A stretch of 64,000 bases of DNA from Cydia pomonella (lineage: Eukaryota; Arthropoda; Insecta; Lepidoptera; Tortricidae): NCBI RefSeq assembly GCF_033807575.1, contig NC_084725.1, positions 13,799,001 to 13,863,000 of the forward strand. The letters run 5' to 3'. Both the position numbers and the translations under genes were made by a program. Positions 1 to 13,214 of this stretch are shown one piece after another. Every line of letters starts with the position of its first letter. The stretch's first letter is position 1. The notes under the pieces are model-generated. The model was not told the origin of the DNA. It made no database searches and was given only the letters and a program-made list of their open reading frames with translations.

Positions 1-128
1 AAGCTATTAATAAATAAAATTTAACTAAAATTTAACAAACTTCAAAAGAATACTTAGCAGGAAATTATGTTAATTGAATTAATTAATCTGCATTTTGCTT
101 ATAATGATTAATACAGTCAAATAATATA

Positions 129-240
129 ATTTCCATACCATTTCGTACCTTCTCGCAGTGACAATCAATATGGAAGTCGTTAGGGACCTCATACTTCATC
201 TGTATTGTCACTGCGACAAGGCACGATATGGTACTAAAAT
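129..240. mobile_element. Palindromic MITE-like element
   Basis: Arms 130-166 and 202-238 are imperfect reverse complements (CGCAGTGACAAT against ATTGTCACTGCG, and CCATACCATTTCGTACC against its mate). There is no coding capacity. The small open frames across it on both strands are shadows of the palindrome. Confidence 0.75.
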
Positions 241-893
241 TAAATTCCCTAACCGTACGTCGGCAACAATAGTTGTCCCAATATTCCGTCCTTGGCCAAC
301 ATCTGGGATTGAGATTCCTTCGCGTGTCTCCGTTCATATCGCTAATTAAGAGCCAAATAGAGGGAGCTTTAATTGAAGATAGCTACGGATTTAGATCATT
401 ATGCTTCTGTTATATGTATAGGATGTAATATGATCGCGTATCTACACGGAGTTTTTATAAAGGCCTTAAATTTCAAAGGTGCATTCCTGAGCTTAAATTA
501 TTTAACTTTCTCAAAGACCGGTATTCTAAGTAACTCCATTATTGAGAGAATTAATCATTTACTTTTTTCTAATAAGGCCCTTACGAGCTTACATTTGTCT
601 TGGGGCCTGTTTGCATATTGATTAGTGTTTAGTATGAGTTCATACATTTGCCAATCGCAAGTACCTATCATGTCGGAGGACGATCGATTTTCGAAATGTC
701 ATTGATATGTAATAGTTTTCAATTGTTTGGTGTATTTAATCATAATGTCCGTGTTACAATGAAATGAAAAATACAGAAAAAACAACTATGCCATTCAGTT
801 TCCTTAAATGTAATTAGCCATACCCCGAAATTAACGGCGTAACGAAAAAAGAAACACCGTGTTTAAGTTTTTAACCGAGTACTTAACGTCTGA

Positions 894-954
894 GATAGAG
901 TCTGTGCGGAAAGAGAAGAGTTTGTCTGTCTTCTCTTTCCGAACAGACTCTACT
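894..954. repeat. Short near-perfect hairpin
   Basis: AGAGTCTGTGCGGAAAGAG at 897 pairs with CTCTTTCCGAACAGACTCT ending at 951, leaving a loop of about 9 nt. Its size and shape are those of a microRNA precursor, but palindromic MITE relics are common in this window and could look the same. Confidence 0.65.
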
Positions 955-2104
955 TATTTAACAACATGTTTATAAAAAATGCTTCGTTTTTGAGTTCAAT
1001 TATTAAAAATTTAAAATCTGTATTTAGATTTTACAGTAGAATAATATTATTCTCATTTTCCCAATTAAATTAATAATAAAATCTTGTTTTTATGGTGGTA
1101 TTGATATTTTTAGCGGTTATTAAAAAATTTGGATCTAATTCCAAAATTTATGCAGTTTTCTAGTTATTTCTTCGATAAAGTCAATTTGTGCAGACACATA
1201 AAAAAGATGGGTCATATCAAGTATCATGTTCATAAGATCAACCTTACTACTATCTAAAATAGAAGATCTCCAAACGAACAAACCTAATGACATTACAGGG
1301 TTCTTACTATTCTGGTTGAATCATAGTTCAGCTAATTAGCGGTGTGTGTGGGAACTGGATCAGCATGCCCGCATGGAATTATAGTGATACCAGGGTAACG
1401 ATGGTTATGGCCATAGCGTGGCATTGTTACAGTAATGTCCTATATTTATGCCACCGTTTCATTTAATTTTACTTTATTTGCGGTTGAACAAATAGTACGT
1501 GTGTACTTTCAATTATGTCATAAAATTTTGGATTATTACATTATCTTTCGGATGCTTTTCCATATGCATTTTAAATGGAAAGTAACGAGAAAAGCACAGT
1601 GATACATATAAGTAATTTAACAATATAGAGACACTTTTTTTAAAGTTGCTGGCTAGTTCTTCACTTAAAGTTATCGGTAAAAAAAAAAAAAAACATTTTT
1701 GATACAACGACTGTAATTTTGTTTCAACAGGCAACTAATACTCATCGATACAATTCTAGCAAACTCAAACAGAAAGAAAACCAGTCAAAAAACTTACCCT
1801 CTTAGATACCCTCCTCCAATTGAGGGTGGATTTAAATCTTCTCGGGTCAAAGGTGTAGGGTTAGAGCCGGTGTAGCTTTATTTGACGTTCATAAGCGCAT
1901 TGTTATTACCTATGCCTACTTGAATAATAAACTATCTTTATCTTTATCTTAATTGAAGCATATACAGAAAATCAAGAGATATAAAAACCATATGGCCATT
2001 GCTTCCTTAACTGTCTTAATACATAGTCTAACACAGCTCACATTTCTATATTTTGTTCGACTAAAATTACGCCAGCTTACAAGGTGTAAGCTGGCTTAAT
2101 CACA

Positions 2105-2570
2105 CATAAGTATGTAAGTTGGATGACAGTGCAATATTAGTGTACCATCAAGCTGATCTGATGATGGACGTAAGAGATAGTCATAGGAATTCTGTTTTTT
2201 TTTTATACAAACAAGCATACGGCCCGCTTGATGTTAAGCAGTCACCGTAGCCTATGGACGCCTGCAACACCAGATATATTACATGCGCGTTGCCGACCCT
2301 TTAAAAACTGTACACTCCTTTTTTGAAGAACGCCATACTGTAGCCCCTCGGGAAAACCTCAGCAGGGAGCTTATTTCACAGCCAAAGCGTCTGCGGCAGA
2401 AATTCCTCTTAACCCGGACAGTACGTGACCATTTAGGTTCTAGGGTGTGAGAATGGACATCTGGGATCTGCGATAAAACAATGCAACCTAATTGTGTTGG
2501 TTTTTTTAGAATTGATTGAGTATTAGTTGATGTTGAAAGAACAGTCAGTTCAGCTATTGACAAAATTTAT
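2105..2570 (+). repeat. Dispersed repeat family B, interrupted by a retroelement 3' end
   Basis: The left part (2105-2193) has AAGCTGATCTGATGATGGA and ATAGGAATTCTG. The family resumes at about 2467 with CGATAAAACAATGCAACC and a TTTTTTAGAATTG block. The break lies exactly between TTCTG and CGATAAAA, and TCTG occurs on both sides. Confidence 0.7.
2194..2466 (-). mobile_element. 5'-truncated non-LTR retroelement 3' end (GCGTTGCCGAC type)
   Basis: A T run on + marks the 3' tail. CATACGGCCCGCTTGATG, GCAGTCACCGTAGCC and GCGCGTTGCCGACC are shared with many copies here. The right part matches the 3' coding end seen at 31527-32090 (GAAGAACG, TTCCTCTTAACC regions). It is inserted in family B. Confidence 0.75.
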
Positions 2571-4138
2571 TTTTGTATATTTGTAATTGCGTTTTTAACT
2601 TGTTTACTCTTTTTTCCGTCATCTCTGTGTCACCATTGTCACCAATAATACTCCGATGATAGATCATGGCGCTTGACGATCCAAAGGCCACGCGTGATTA
2701 CCGTAATGACGGGAAGCGTTGTTTCCGCGTGCGATGACCATCATTATGCCATCTGCATCAGTGCATGAGAACTCTTACGTCATACAAGGTCACGCACGCT
2801 TTTGGTCCTTGTGGGGACATGGCTTTTTTTTTATGTGAATTCAATGGATATCTACTCCTTGGCAGAATTATTGACCGAAGCGAAGATCTCCGGACTCGGG
2901 CCAACTGTTTTCGTATGTCCGGAGGTTCTCCTCTATTGGTCGTTATTTTCAACCGATTCTCGTAAAATGTTGTGACCAGATTCCATGATTAAATAGATCT
3001 TTTTGCCGATCCAGTTTCTGGTTTTTTTTTTTAATGCGGAAATCTCTACATCAAAAAAACAATCTAGTATTGTCCGATTTAAACCGTATCTGAACAACAC
3101 CAATTATTAACCATGCGCGTGTAAACACGTCATCAAAAAGTTCACACGCATCAACCTCGACAATAGATGTCGCTGCCGTCGTGACGTCACAAGGCTGTCT
3201 GTTATATTGAATGGAGCTTTACTTCAACTTACAAATTTACTTATCTGCTATCGTATACAACGAGATTTCTACCTTATTTCAATGTAATTAGATCTATTAT
3301 TAGTATTTGTATTGAATGCATGGATATTTTCTCAGCACGCGTTGACGCACTATGGAGATTATCTTTTCTTCGGAAACGTGACAGTGGCAATTATACTAAT
3401 AAGGCTATTAGACACAACAGGACGTCTGGTTATTTTAAATTTTATGGTTATAACGATTGTGTTTAGCGCCATCTGTTTTGGGAAAAGTTGCTTTATTGTA
3501 ATGTCATAATAATGTACTCCACATTTAGCATATATTAACCTTTCGCCTATCAAACTGTCGAAAAGCACCCCTCTATCTACCGAAGCCGTAGATTACCGGC
3601 CAGTACTTTATACCCAGTATTTGTTACGTACGAAGGTTACCGGTCATTTTACCCGCAGAAAGCAGTTTTATTTAAAATCAAAATGAAATTACTAATAATA
3701 ATGGCTTATCCAACAAGTCTCCATCGCCATACAGCGTGGTAACGCTGCGAGTGTGATGGGGACTTCTGAATCGGGCATGGTACAGAACGAGTTTTAGGTG
3801 AAATAGTTGTAAATACCTATTTATGCATTTAGAATCATTTTTATTTGTTTTTGATTTTATTTTCTCGTCAGATTCAAAGGTGAATAGATTGAGTTGTACA
3901 ATATTCGCTCAATTTCACCATATATCCTAAACATCTGTACGAATACGTATTGTATTATTCGGGATACGCTTAAAATTACATACAAATCTTTTCCGCATTT
4001 CGTAGGTATTAATTCCGCCTAGAATTAGAGGCTCTTCAAACTTGCCAAATTTTATCAAAATCTGACCAAAAAATCGACAAGTAAGAGTAAGCCTTAAAAT
4101 TAATTTATTTGCATGATTTGTTTTGTAAATAAATTAAT

Positions 4139-4319
4139 AAATATCTTACACACTTACCTTGCCTCAAACTAAGCAAAGCTTATATACATAGAAAACACCC
4201 ATGACTCAAGAACAAATATCCGTGTTCATCACACATATAAATGCCCTTACTGGGATTCGAATCCAGAACCATAGGCTTCATAGGCAGAATCCCTACCCAT
4301 TAGCCCAGTGAGGTCGTCA
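4139..4319 (-). mobile_element. SINE family 1, diverged
   Basis: On the minus strand the tRNA-like head (GACGACCTCACTGGGCTAAT) is diverged and the B box region GGATTCGAATCC is retained. ACCCATGACTCAAGAACAAA and the tail TCTTACACA on + match the other copies. Confidence 0.8.
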
Positions 4320-5046
4320 ATATGTTGCCGTCTTGCAACTTTTTTGAAGTTTAATTGATCAAAAAGCTATGAGTTATCGCATTAACAATAGATTGTTTTT
4401 AATTAAATTATCAAACAAATTACTTAACAATAATCAATTATTGCAAATCTGACACTTTAGCACCATTGTTCTACAATAATCTATCTCAAGTCATCTACGG
4501 ATTCGTACTGAATAATAATTACTTTCGTAATACTAGTTTGTTTACTGTCAATCATTTATATGGACGGGTACACACCTACCACACATGTAGCTGTCACACA
4601 TAAAAACACTCAGCCGATTCTTGTGCAGTCACTATCAGATATATCGTAACACTAAGGTGCTTAGAAATATCTGAAAAAGTACGTTCGTTAATACAATATT
4701 TATCGACACTGCATGGTGCAATTTTCAAAATACTTGGAACTAATAATTGCTATAAAGTGACTGAAATCTGCAATGTTATCTTAATATTGTTGCAATACTC
4801 CGTAGTGGCGGTGCGTCAATCAATTATACCTGTTCGGCATGCCGGAGTTAATGAGACCTACTTTTTGAGGCCTTTAAATAAATAAAATAAATAAATATAT
4901 CTTTATTTCAGACCCAGAAGTCCATATATGGTTAGTAAAATAAGGCTCAATTATCTTTAAACAAGCCGGTAGGAATCGAGTTTTGCGGCCGGTTGCACGC
5001 CTCGCCATTGATACCGATACCGCCTAACAGCTAAAATGTTGTACTA

Positions 5047-5257
5047 AAGTAAGGACACTATGTACGAAGAATTTCGCCTGTTCCTATCTCTATCGCATAT
5101 CGCACGCGCATAATTATAACTATTGCTATCCCACCGATAATGCCGGCGGTCAATGACACTGTGAGAGCGGGACAGCAATATAATTATGCGCGTGGCACAG
5201 AGATGGGAACAGGCAGGTCAATGTACGAAATTCTTCGTGGTTAGCGTCCTTACTTTA
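5047..5257. mobile_element. Foldback MITE-like element of about 210 bp
   Basis: The ends AAAGTAAGGACACTATGTAC and its imperfect mate near 5225-5257 pair. The inner parts also pair (CGAAGAATTTCG, CTGTTCCTATCTCT and CGCGCATAATTATA with their mates). The whole element is an imperfect palindrome without coding. Confidence 0.82.
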
Positions 5258-6096
5258 CTTGCGCATGCATGCGGTAGGCGCGGACCCGGCAATCTCGTTT
5301 GACCAGGCGTCACCCATGACAGGTAATCGCGCATTCAGCATACAATGTACTTAGCGGGCAATCGTGCGCACGCGCTGGGGTAAAAACGGCGTAACCGACT
5401 GTCCTTGTAAACGTTTATGTAGTTGCACCTTATTGAAATACTGTAAGGTCGAAATTAGTATACATCTATCATATTAAAGGCCAACTTTTGATAAAAGTAT
5501 TTGTAGAAATATCGACTTCACAGTCTAATTTACTAGAAGATTCAAATTATTCGGACAGTTTCTGGAAGTAGTCGAACAACAATAATTGCAAATTAAATCT
5601 TAATCTAATTGAATAAGTGCTATATTTACAAATAATACATTGTTTGTGTCGTCTGTTAGTGCGTTTCTCTCTTGAATGGCGGTTTGGCCGTTAGATCGAA
5701 ATTTAAATTGACGACGATAGTTGTATGACAAATGGTTGATACAAGTATCAAGTTTATAGTGAGACCACTTACTATGTGCCAATTTATTTGCTATAACGTT
5801 GCAATGCTTTTTGATTTAATTACACTTGAGCTATGTTTTGACGTCTAAATAATTAAATATATTGTAGTATGACAGTTTATTCCAGTGTGATCTAAAGAAT
5901 TTAAGCTTATAAATACTATTTATAGAGAAAAATATATAATAAGCGTACAATTTTTGCCTAGCTCAGAATTCAGGGACTACAACATTACACTTATCTATAC
6001 TTGCTTTTTGCCTGTATTTTTTTTTAATTATTTTATTAATCGAATAGAAAAACTGACATGGGATATTTGTCATAAATATTTGTAGTATTTCTACAT

Positions 6097-6190
6097 ATAC
6101 TCTCTTCTTCTTCCTCGCGTTGTCCCGGCATTTTGCCACGGCTCATGGGAGCTTGGGGTCCGCTTGACAACTAATCCCAAGATTTGCAGT
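6097..6190 (-). mobile_element. SINE family 2 fragment
   Basis: CTTCTTCCTCGCGTTGTCCC and GGCATTTTGCCACGGCTCAT match the 3' part of the copies at 30730 and 50545. The flanks carry an inverted pair (GTAGTATTTCTACATATACT and its complement), so it lies inside an older palindrome. Confidence 0.75.
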
Positions 6191-6249
6191 TCGCAGTATA
6201 TGTAGTATATGTAGAAATACTACTAAGACAAATCTAATACATATAGAAT

Positions 6250-6391
6250 ACTAGACTTAAATCGACCGGGATATGAACCGTGATTACATTTTTTATTGTT
6301 TATGAGCGTGTGAACTGCGTCTAAATATCGGGAGCTCATAAACAATAAAAAAGGTAATCACGGTTCATATCCCGGTAGATTTAAGTCTAGT
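6250..6391. mobile_element. Long near-perfect palindrome (MITE-like)
   Basis: Two arms of about 58 bp (6250-6307 and 6333-6391) pair almost completely, from CTAGACTTAAATCGACCGGG to its mate, with a loop of about 25 nt. The low divergence suggests a recent insertion. Confidence 0.85.
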
Positions 6392-6807
6392 GAAACTAAC
6401 TTGAATCATTCAAAACTGTTAATATAGAAAATGTCAATTTCGAAAGCTAAGAACCATAATTCAAACGTGGTTATAATATTTTTTGGTTTGTCACATTATA
6501 AGAAATGATGTGGGTTAAAATTATTTTTTTACTGGATCTTGTAAAAAACCTGCTTACATAACTATATAAACAAATCATACAAAAAACCTGATAGCATATA
6601 AAACAATACAAAGAAATTATAGCAAGTAGAAATTTTACACAGATAACTTCTACTCGCTCTATGTTCTTTATTTAGGAATGGAAATTAGTGCCAGACATAG
6701 ATATATGTTATGTAACTGTTCATGCAAAGTTTCATGTAATTTAAGCATTATTATAATTTTAAACCTGATGGTGTGCTCAAATCACTGCACCTATGCAATT
6801 AAAACTG

Positions 6808-6905
6808 CACGAGGCCATGCGCTTGGCGAGGAATAGAAGCCTATGGAGGAATCTGGTCTTCAACAGAAGGACATGATGTCACGATCCTCAGCATTGAGGG
6901 ACTCA
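6808..6905 (+). pseudogene. LINE C-terminal relic
   Basis: One frame reads EAMRLARNRSLWRNLVFNRR, stop, then HDPQH after one codon. The pattern A-x-x-R-x-x-W-R followed by HDP is typical of the C-terminus of non-LTR retrotransposon polyproteins. It contains an in-frame stop. Confidence 0.6.
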
Positions 6906-7689
6906 ATACTCAATACTCAATACGTTTATTGCACCGACTGAAGAAGAAGATCGTTTTAAAACGAGCGCACCTATCTTCCATTTTATGGGAGCATAAAAAT
7001 CAGTGGTTTCGTATGTTAAAGAATACGTTTAATAAATATATGTATTGCAACTTTCACCACACCATATTACAGCACTTTACTCGCACACATCATAACAGCC
7101 GTATGTTGATATCGCTCTGAATCAGCGGTCAAGGGCGACGCGTACGCACCTTGTATGAGCGTGCAAGTCGGGCCAGTCATACAACATACATGAAGGAAGG
7201 TTATGTGAAATGTCGCTAACTTCTAAACTAGATGGAGGAAGGAATATAAAAGTTTCGATCCACTAGGTACTAAAAATGAGTCGATTAACTTCAAATTTCG
7301 ATAAACCCGACTCTTCACCATTCTTCTTCACCATTGTGGTTATCTATCTTTCTTCGCTGTCCAGACTATCCGTCTCTGGAATGCACTTCGCTGACGATAA
7401 GACAAGCCGCAAGCAAAATAACTTTCAAACGCTTAACTTTATAAGCACCTGCTAGAACAGGCCTAGAAGGAATTATTATCAAGCAGTCCGCCAGTTGTAC
7501 CTTTTTTTGATGCGTAATAAAGTGTAAAATAAAGAAATAAATCCAACGGTCAGATTTTGAGATTTTTTATAAGATAAAAGAGGGTAGTAGAGTGGATTTA
7601 TCCGAGTTTGTAGTTAAGCGATTCAAATACTGACTGTAACATTAATATGTAGTAGTGGATCTAAAAAAGTTTCCAAAAGTATCGGCCGA

Positions 7690-7840
7690 ATAGTTGTACA
7701 AATGTTGTTTGTTCCTGAGCGATGGGTGTTTTATATGTATTTATTAGTATGTATACATATATATCGTTGTCTAAGTATCCACAACGCAAGCCTTATGGAG
7801 CTTACTCAATTTGTGTAATAATGTCCTATTATATTTGTTT
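7690..7840 (+). mobile_element. SINE family 1, 3' part only
   Basis: GTTCCTGAGCGATGGGTGTT, ATATATCGTTGTCTAAGTA and TGTGTAATAATGTCCTATTA match the 3' half of the family. The tRNA-like head is missing. Confidence 0.8.
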
Positions 7841-8479
7841 ATTTTAAATAGAGATATTTCTACAGTTTTCGTTCTAAAGTATCTGCCTCAGATTATTGTT
7901 AGTGTTTTATGATAAAAATAATAAACAAATTTTGACCCGTAGTATCTTCTGCTAATATTGATGTGAATTTTATTGAAAAAACCATAAAAGGACCTTATGA
8001 ATTCATGTTGATGTCTTGGGTATTACAAATAGACCCGATTGAGTTCAATAGACTCGTCGTTTATTTTTAAGTACAAATAGTAATGAATTTTATGCATATT
8101 AACTTACGATTACATAATACTTTTAGTATTTTGGTAAATGGATTAAAATACTTTTGTCCTTTTTCAAATTGAAATCAATTTCTAACTCAAATATAAAGCT
8201 TGAAATTATTTAAGTACACGCAGTTATATCGTATATGTTCTAGGGTTTTACATTATTTTATCACTTACTACGTATTTAGATTAAATTTAAGATTGCCCCA
8301 GTTTTTATCTTCAGGTTGTCAAAAGTATTATAGTACAAGTAGTAGTACAAGATTAGCTTTAATCTTAAATTTACTAATATGGAGGTATTTCCTAGTAATT
8401 TCATGTCTGAATATTAATTCCACTATTCCTGTACAGCATGTTTTTGACCGATTGAATTTTGCTTTTTGCAATGGATGTT

Positions 8480-8660
8480 TCATATTGTTCATCATCATTC
8501 GCTTGCCCTTATCCCATTCATTTGGGGTCGGCGCAGCATGTCTTTCCTCCCATATCTTTCTGTCACCCGTCATCTCATCGTTCACTCGCGTTCGTTTCAT
8601 GTCATCTCTCACACAATCCATCCACCGTTGGACCGAGGGTCCATATTTCATATTGTTAAC
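8480..8660 (-). pseudogene. RTE-like LINE C-terminal fragment
   Basis: On the minus strand this encodes PSVQRWMDCVRDDMKRTRVN followed by DEMTGDRKIWEERHAAPTP. This D(L/M)K-x-D-R-x-x-W pattern is the usual end of RTE-like reverse transcriptase proteins. A GATGATGAAC-type tail follows. The larger frame through it on the + strand is a shadow. Confidence 0.65.
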
Positions 8661-8840
8661 CGATATAATTTATAATTCTACTTCTGTTTTTCTATAATAT
8701 TATTTAACCTGTAACTACACTTATAAATCATTAGTTACCTAGAGGTATACAATTTATAACGTTTACATTTTGATAATTTTTCTTGCGCATACATTTTGCG
8801 TCAGTGTTTGTAAATAATTGGTACCTACAACTTATCCTTT

Positions 8841-9030
8841 TGACAACTGATCTGGCCAAGTCGGTAGTCCTGCCTATGAAGTCGATGGTTCTGGGTTCGA
8901 ATCCTGGTAAGCTATTTATTTGTGTGAGCGCAGACGTTCTTGAGACACATGTGTTTTGTATTTGTACATTACACAAGCGTTTTTGAGCTGTAGGGCTTAG
9001 TCAATTTGTGTAAGAATGTCCTTAAAATTT
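8841..9030 (+). mobile_element. SINE family 1 (variant)
   Basis: The head has TGATCTGGCCAAGTCGGTAG and GTTCGAATCC (B box), with the tail GGGCTTAGTCAATTTGTGTA. The middle differs from the main family (GTGTGAGCG instead of GTGATGAGC). Confidence 0.8.
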
Positions 9031-9356
9031 AATTTAATTAAAATTTCTCTTCTGCATCAGTTTAACGTAAGCAGCAGCAGTCTTACCCCTGTCTCGTAAC
9101 TAGTTCAAATTCCACTTGTACTAGACTCGTGTTTGATATCAATCGAGGCACTGATAACAATAGATCAGCGTTATCATTTATCGGGGATGTAGCCGTCATC
9201 CGGTTGACATTGGATTTTAACTATATCTAGTTTATGGATATATAGATTGTCGGTTTGGGATTGTTTGATGATTTTCCTATGAAAAATAATACATAATTTA
9301 TTAAAGATTCCACAAATGCAAATGTTTTAGATAAATGTGTCGTTTTCAAGTAAAGG

Positions 9357-9452
9357 GTACCATACTGTCGCTTGCGATAAGGAAGCTCTGACAGGTTATT
9401 CGTATAAAGATACGAGCAAATTTCATCCTTATGGTAAGCGACAATGTTGTAC
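9357..9452. mobile_element. Foldback element of about 95 bp
   Basis: GTACCATACTGTCGCTTGCG at the left pairs with the right end ending CGACAATGTTGTAC. There is no coding. Confidence 0.7.
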
Positions 9453-10009
9453 TTTTTGATTGTGAACGTCGCAAATAAGTTTAAACTAAGTATATTCTAA
9501 ACAAAGACACGATATACAGAAACATGGAAATGCTAAAAAGTATATAAAAAATACTGCTGCCTTCAGTAATGGGATGTGAAGAGATAGTAGAAGAGAAGAG
9601 TGTTCCAATGAAATGTATGGTTGTCAATTATACAAGGTGTAACAATAATAGTGGGGATGACTTAACTTATTTATAAGATTTTCGGGTACTTTAACGCTAC
9701 CCACTCGTACTATCTAAAATAAAAATAAAACAAGATTCTTTTATACAAGTTACCGTACACCAAAATGTGCAAACATACTCTCCTTGCCCCGCTTAACCAC
9801 GATTTGCATGCCGTAAACGTTATCACTAACAGTACAATAAAGTACCTCTACAGTTATTTAGCGAAAGTCAACTCGCATTTTTGGCAATATTATATGTATT
9901 TTGAAATTAGCCTCCGTCTGAAACCTCCGTCCTCATACATAAGGGGTAAAATCTCAAATATCCTTTCTTAGTGCTCCTACATTGTGCTTAAAGAGAATAA
10001 TGTAGATGC

Positions 10010-10115
10010 AGTGGCAACACAAAATAGATTGTTGTGGCGAAAACGTACAAGGAGGGCTGACCCCAAGTGATATGGGAACCAGGAGAAAGAAGAAAGAAGA
10101 AGGTGAAGAAGAAGT
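10010..10115 (+). pseudogene. RTE-like LINE 3' end
   Basis: One frame reads ATQNRLLWRKRTRRADPK, then a stop and a GAAGAA-rich tail. RLLWR-RTRRADPK is a signature C-terminus of RTE-like elements. Confidence 0.7.
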
Positions 10116-11834
10116 GCTCCTACACTGTAACAGAATTTGTGTGACATATTACACTATGTAGACATATTCAATACTAATATCTCTGTAAGCTGTAGACCTC
10201 ACGATCAACTGCATAAGCTTGAAAAATGTAAAAAAACAGCCACAGTTGTACTTCTGCTTGGTTTCGCACTCTCTCGGCCTTCACCTCGCGTGATTGGGCG
10301 ATCCTGTGGGAAAAACAGTCACAGCCAACTTACAATGGTCTTAACTTAAGTGCCGTAGACCCTACTGGTACTTAGGACCTTTATGGCAATTTTCGCCATT
10401 TTTAACTTTTTACAAAAAACGGAACGTTAGGTAAATTCTGTCTTCCTACTGAATCTGCTCAAAAAAATTCGCAGGATTAGTTTGAGAAATGCGACCTGCA
10501 GAGATTATCCGGAAAGGAAAGCATTTTTGCACAAGCTGAAACGGAGACCTTCGCTAATGCTCGGTCAATTTTATTATAATTTTAAAGTAAAAACGGCTGT
10601 GCGTCGGTCTGTCAACGCATGTGCTGTTGAATCTCCTCGTTATGGAACGAAACATGTCTAGCACATTTCGACTTAATGCAACTCGACACACTTCAACGGT
10701 TTAGGTTGTGCGTTACTGGTGTCTTTCAATATATAAATATAAATAATATCCGAGTACAAAATATGGAAAGATTAGAATTGTACAGATTCCTCTTGATGTG
10801 TTTATATATCTTACTTATAGTACATACAACTTTTGAAGGTAATGAATACGAAGTCTTATTGATTCTTAAAATTAAATAACACGCTTGTAAAAACGAAACG
10901 TTTAATAATTGATGGTCTAAGAATACGAGTAGATTATGTATGAATATTATTCATGTATATTAATAATGCTACATTATGTATATGTTTATAGAATCCTATT
11001 GTTTGTTTTCTTTAAAAAGCACGGGTTGAAATCATGACTTGCTTTAAGTATTTTTTCGATGTGATTGTCATTGAAGGTGACCCATTTTTAAATTCGCAAG
11101 ACATCAGTAGAAGCCCTGTGTCGTCACATTGTTAACATTTCGGGTGCGTACGCGCATACGCGTACGCATGGAATTATAATCGAAGGAGTGTTCCAAACGC
11201 ATGCCGCACCAAACCAGTAAAAAAATAGCCATGTGCATAGAGGTTCTAATAGACTTATTATACTAGGCCAATAATTATGACAATCCACAGAACTAACCCA
11301 AATAGACTGTTTTGCTTAATGCGAGCGTCTTCACCTGGTTATTACATACATACATATACTCACGCCTATTTCCCGGAGGGGTAGGCAAACACCTCGGATT
11401 TTACTTGCTACGATCCTGACATACTTCTTTCGCTTCTGAACAACCATTACGTTTACCTTAACACTATTGAGCACACTAACAATTTGCATTCGGCAATTTG
11501 CAAACGTGAAAACGTTTGTAAATTGACGACGCCATTTGAAAAGGGCGGATTTTTTACAATTTGACTGCAAAATGGCTATGGTGCGCCACGATTTCAGCTG
11601 GTTGATCAGCAGACCACGCATGTTTATTGCAGCTTTTAGGATTACATTTAAACTGGCTAACAAGTGCATTTAAGCTCGGTAAGCCATCAGAGTATGACAA
11701 GGACGTGCAAATTGCGAAATGCCTGACTTCGCCATTGTGCAGATTTAGGGGACGCTTTCTAAAGACGCATACGGGAAAGCGTTTTAAGAGGACAGTAGGC
11801 GACTATTACTAAAGTATTCCTCATTTCCTAAACA

Positions 11835-12060
11835 ATGATATGATAGATAGATAAACCATTTATTTGCTTGCCACAATACAGACATATCAACAAAAAATAA
11901 TAGAAACAATAGCAACACCAAAATAAAAATGAAATAATGAACAAAAAACATCAATAAAAGGTAGGTAGATAGTGATATGGACAATATTTTAACACCGTTT
12001 AATTTATCCATCACAACTTTTTTTATATATCTGCGTCTGGGTTTTGTAAGGTCCAAAAAA
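11835..12060 (-). other. AT-rich stretch, possible retroelement tail
   Basis: GATAGATAGATAAACCATTT at the left followed by GCTTGCCACAATACAGAC resembles the 3' end of a minus-strand retroelement. The hydrophobic open frame on the minus strand is low complexity and not convincing as a protein. Confidence 0.35.
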
Positions 12061-13214
12061 TACTAGACCGCCTAAATAAGCCTTAAAGTTTCCTTAAGGA
12101 AACTTATTAATGTAAAAACAAGATGCATACGTCATTATAAAGTAGATTTTGCACATTGTTTTTCTTCCTTTTCCTTGGCATTATTTTATTTTGCCATTTT
12201 CAAACATTCGCGTTGTCGCGGCATCTTCAGTTGCAAGCGACCATTTACCAGGGTACTTACATTTTGGCATCAGAATTGTACGCTAGCTTGCCACTACCTT
12301 CGCAAAAACTTGGATTTTCCCCACGAGTCATGCAAAACTCGCGCTTAAGGCCACAGCTGTACATACGTATGTCGGATATCTCATTGATGGGCTGTCACTT
12401 GCAAATAAACAATCACAAGGTTTCAAGGCCACCGTTTTATTTATGATGGCGCCTACGCCCATTAATAACCAAACACCTGTACATACATTTCCCAACCACG
12501 CAGAACTAATTTCATATAAACGAGGCGAGTTATCGTGTTCTTATTGCGCGAATGTCAAGTCGAGCTCCTAAACCAACCACCGTAATGTGACAGAGAAATC
12601 CTATTATACTTAAATGGTAATTTATTATTTGCTGTCATTATTATTGTTTATTATTGTGTTATTGTCATCGTACGAGTGTGACATATATATTGTTGCAATT
12701 TTTTTATTTCTCGCATACATGTTACTTTAGTAAATACGATAAGATCATACGAATTTTACTCCAAATCGTGCAAGCTGTACCATGTGATGATTATACTGGT
12801 CCATCTCCTCCATCGACTCAACCATGCTTGTTTTACAATTTGAAACACTTGAGAGGTCCATAGGACGTAAATCGCAATGCAGCTTGCGTACATACGACCT
12901 TTTCAATCTAGTTCACATAAATGTAGTATTTTTCCTTGTACCTTACTTTGGTTGAGTAATCGTATGATAAGATAGTGTATTTTTATTTTTACTCTACTAG
13001 TAGTACGCTGCAGTGTAAATAGTTGTTTTATGAGGAATGTAACTTTGATAGTAGAGACAAAATCTGTATGATTCGTTTTTATGTTATTCGGCAAATTCTA
13101 ATGAGTGATGAATAAACTGCCTTCTTTTTCTTTTTAAAAGTCTTGATTTACAAATGATTTCCCAAGTCGCCAAATTAGCGTACAAACATATCTTCAACAA
13201 CAATGTCCATATTA

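Larger units (their letters stand above)
1..2100. other. Intergenic or 5' intron; no gene seen
   Basis: AT-rich sequence apart from the two hairpins listed separately (129-240, 894-954). The open frames at 83-621 and 1513-1734 have no recognisable protein character. Confidence 0.5.
2571..13214. other. Non-coding stretches between the repeats upstream of Mitf
   Basis: Apart from the elements listed individually, 2571-4138, 4320-5046, 5258-6096, 6906-7689, 7841-8479, 9031-9356, 9453-10009, 10116-11834 and 12061-13214 contain no supported coding exon. I looked for an exon encoding the family's extreme N-terminus and did not find one; it may be further upstream. 11149-11170 is a small CG-rich palindrome (GCGTACGCGCATACGCGTAC). 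Confidence 0.5.

Noticed and set aside
8200..8697. 165-codon frame on the + strand
   Set aside because: The 3' half is antisense to an RTE-like LINE fragment, and the 5' half is AT-rich with no motif.
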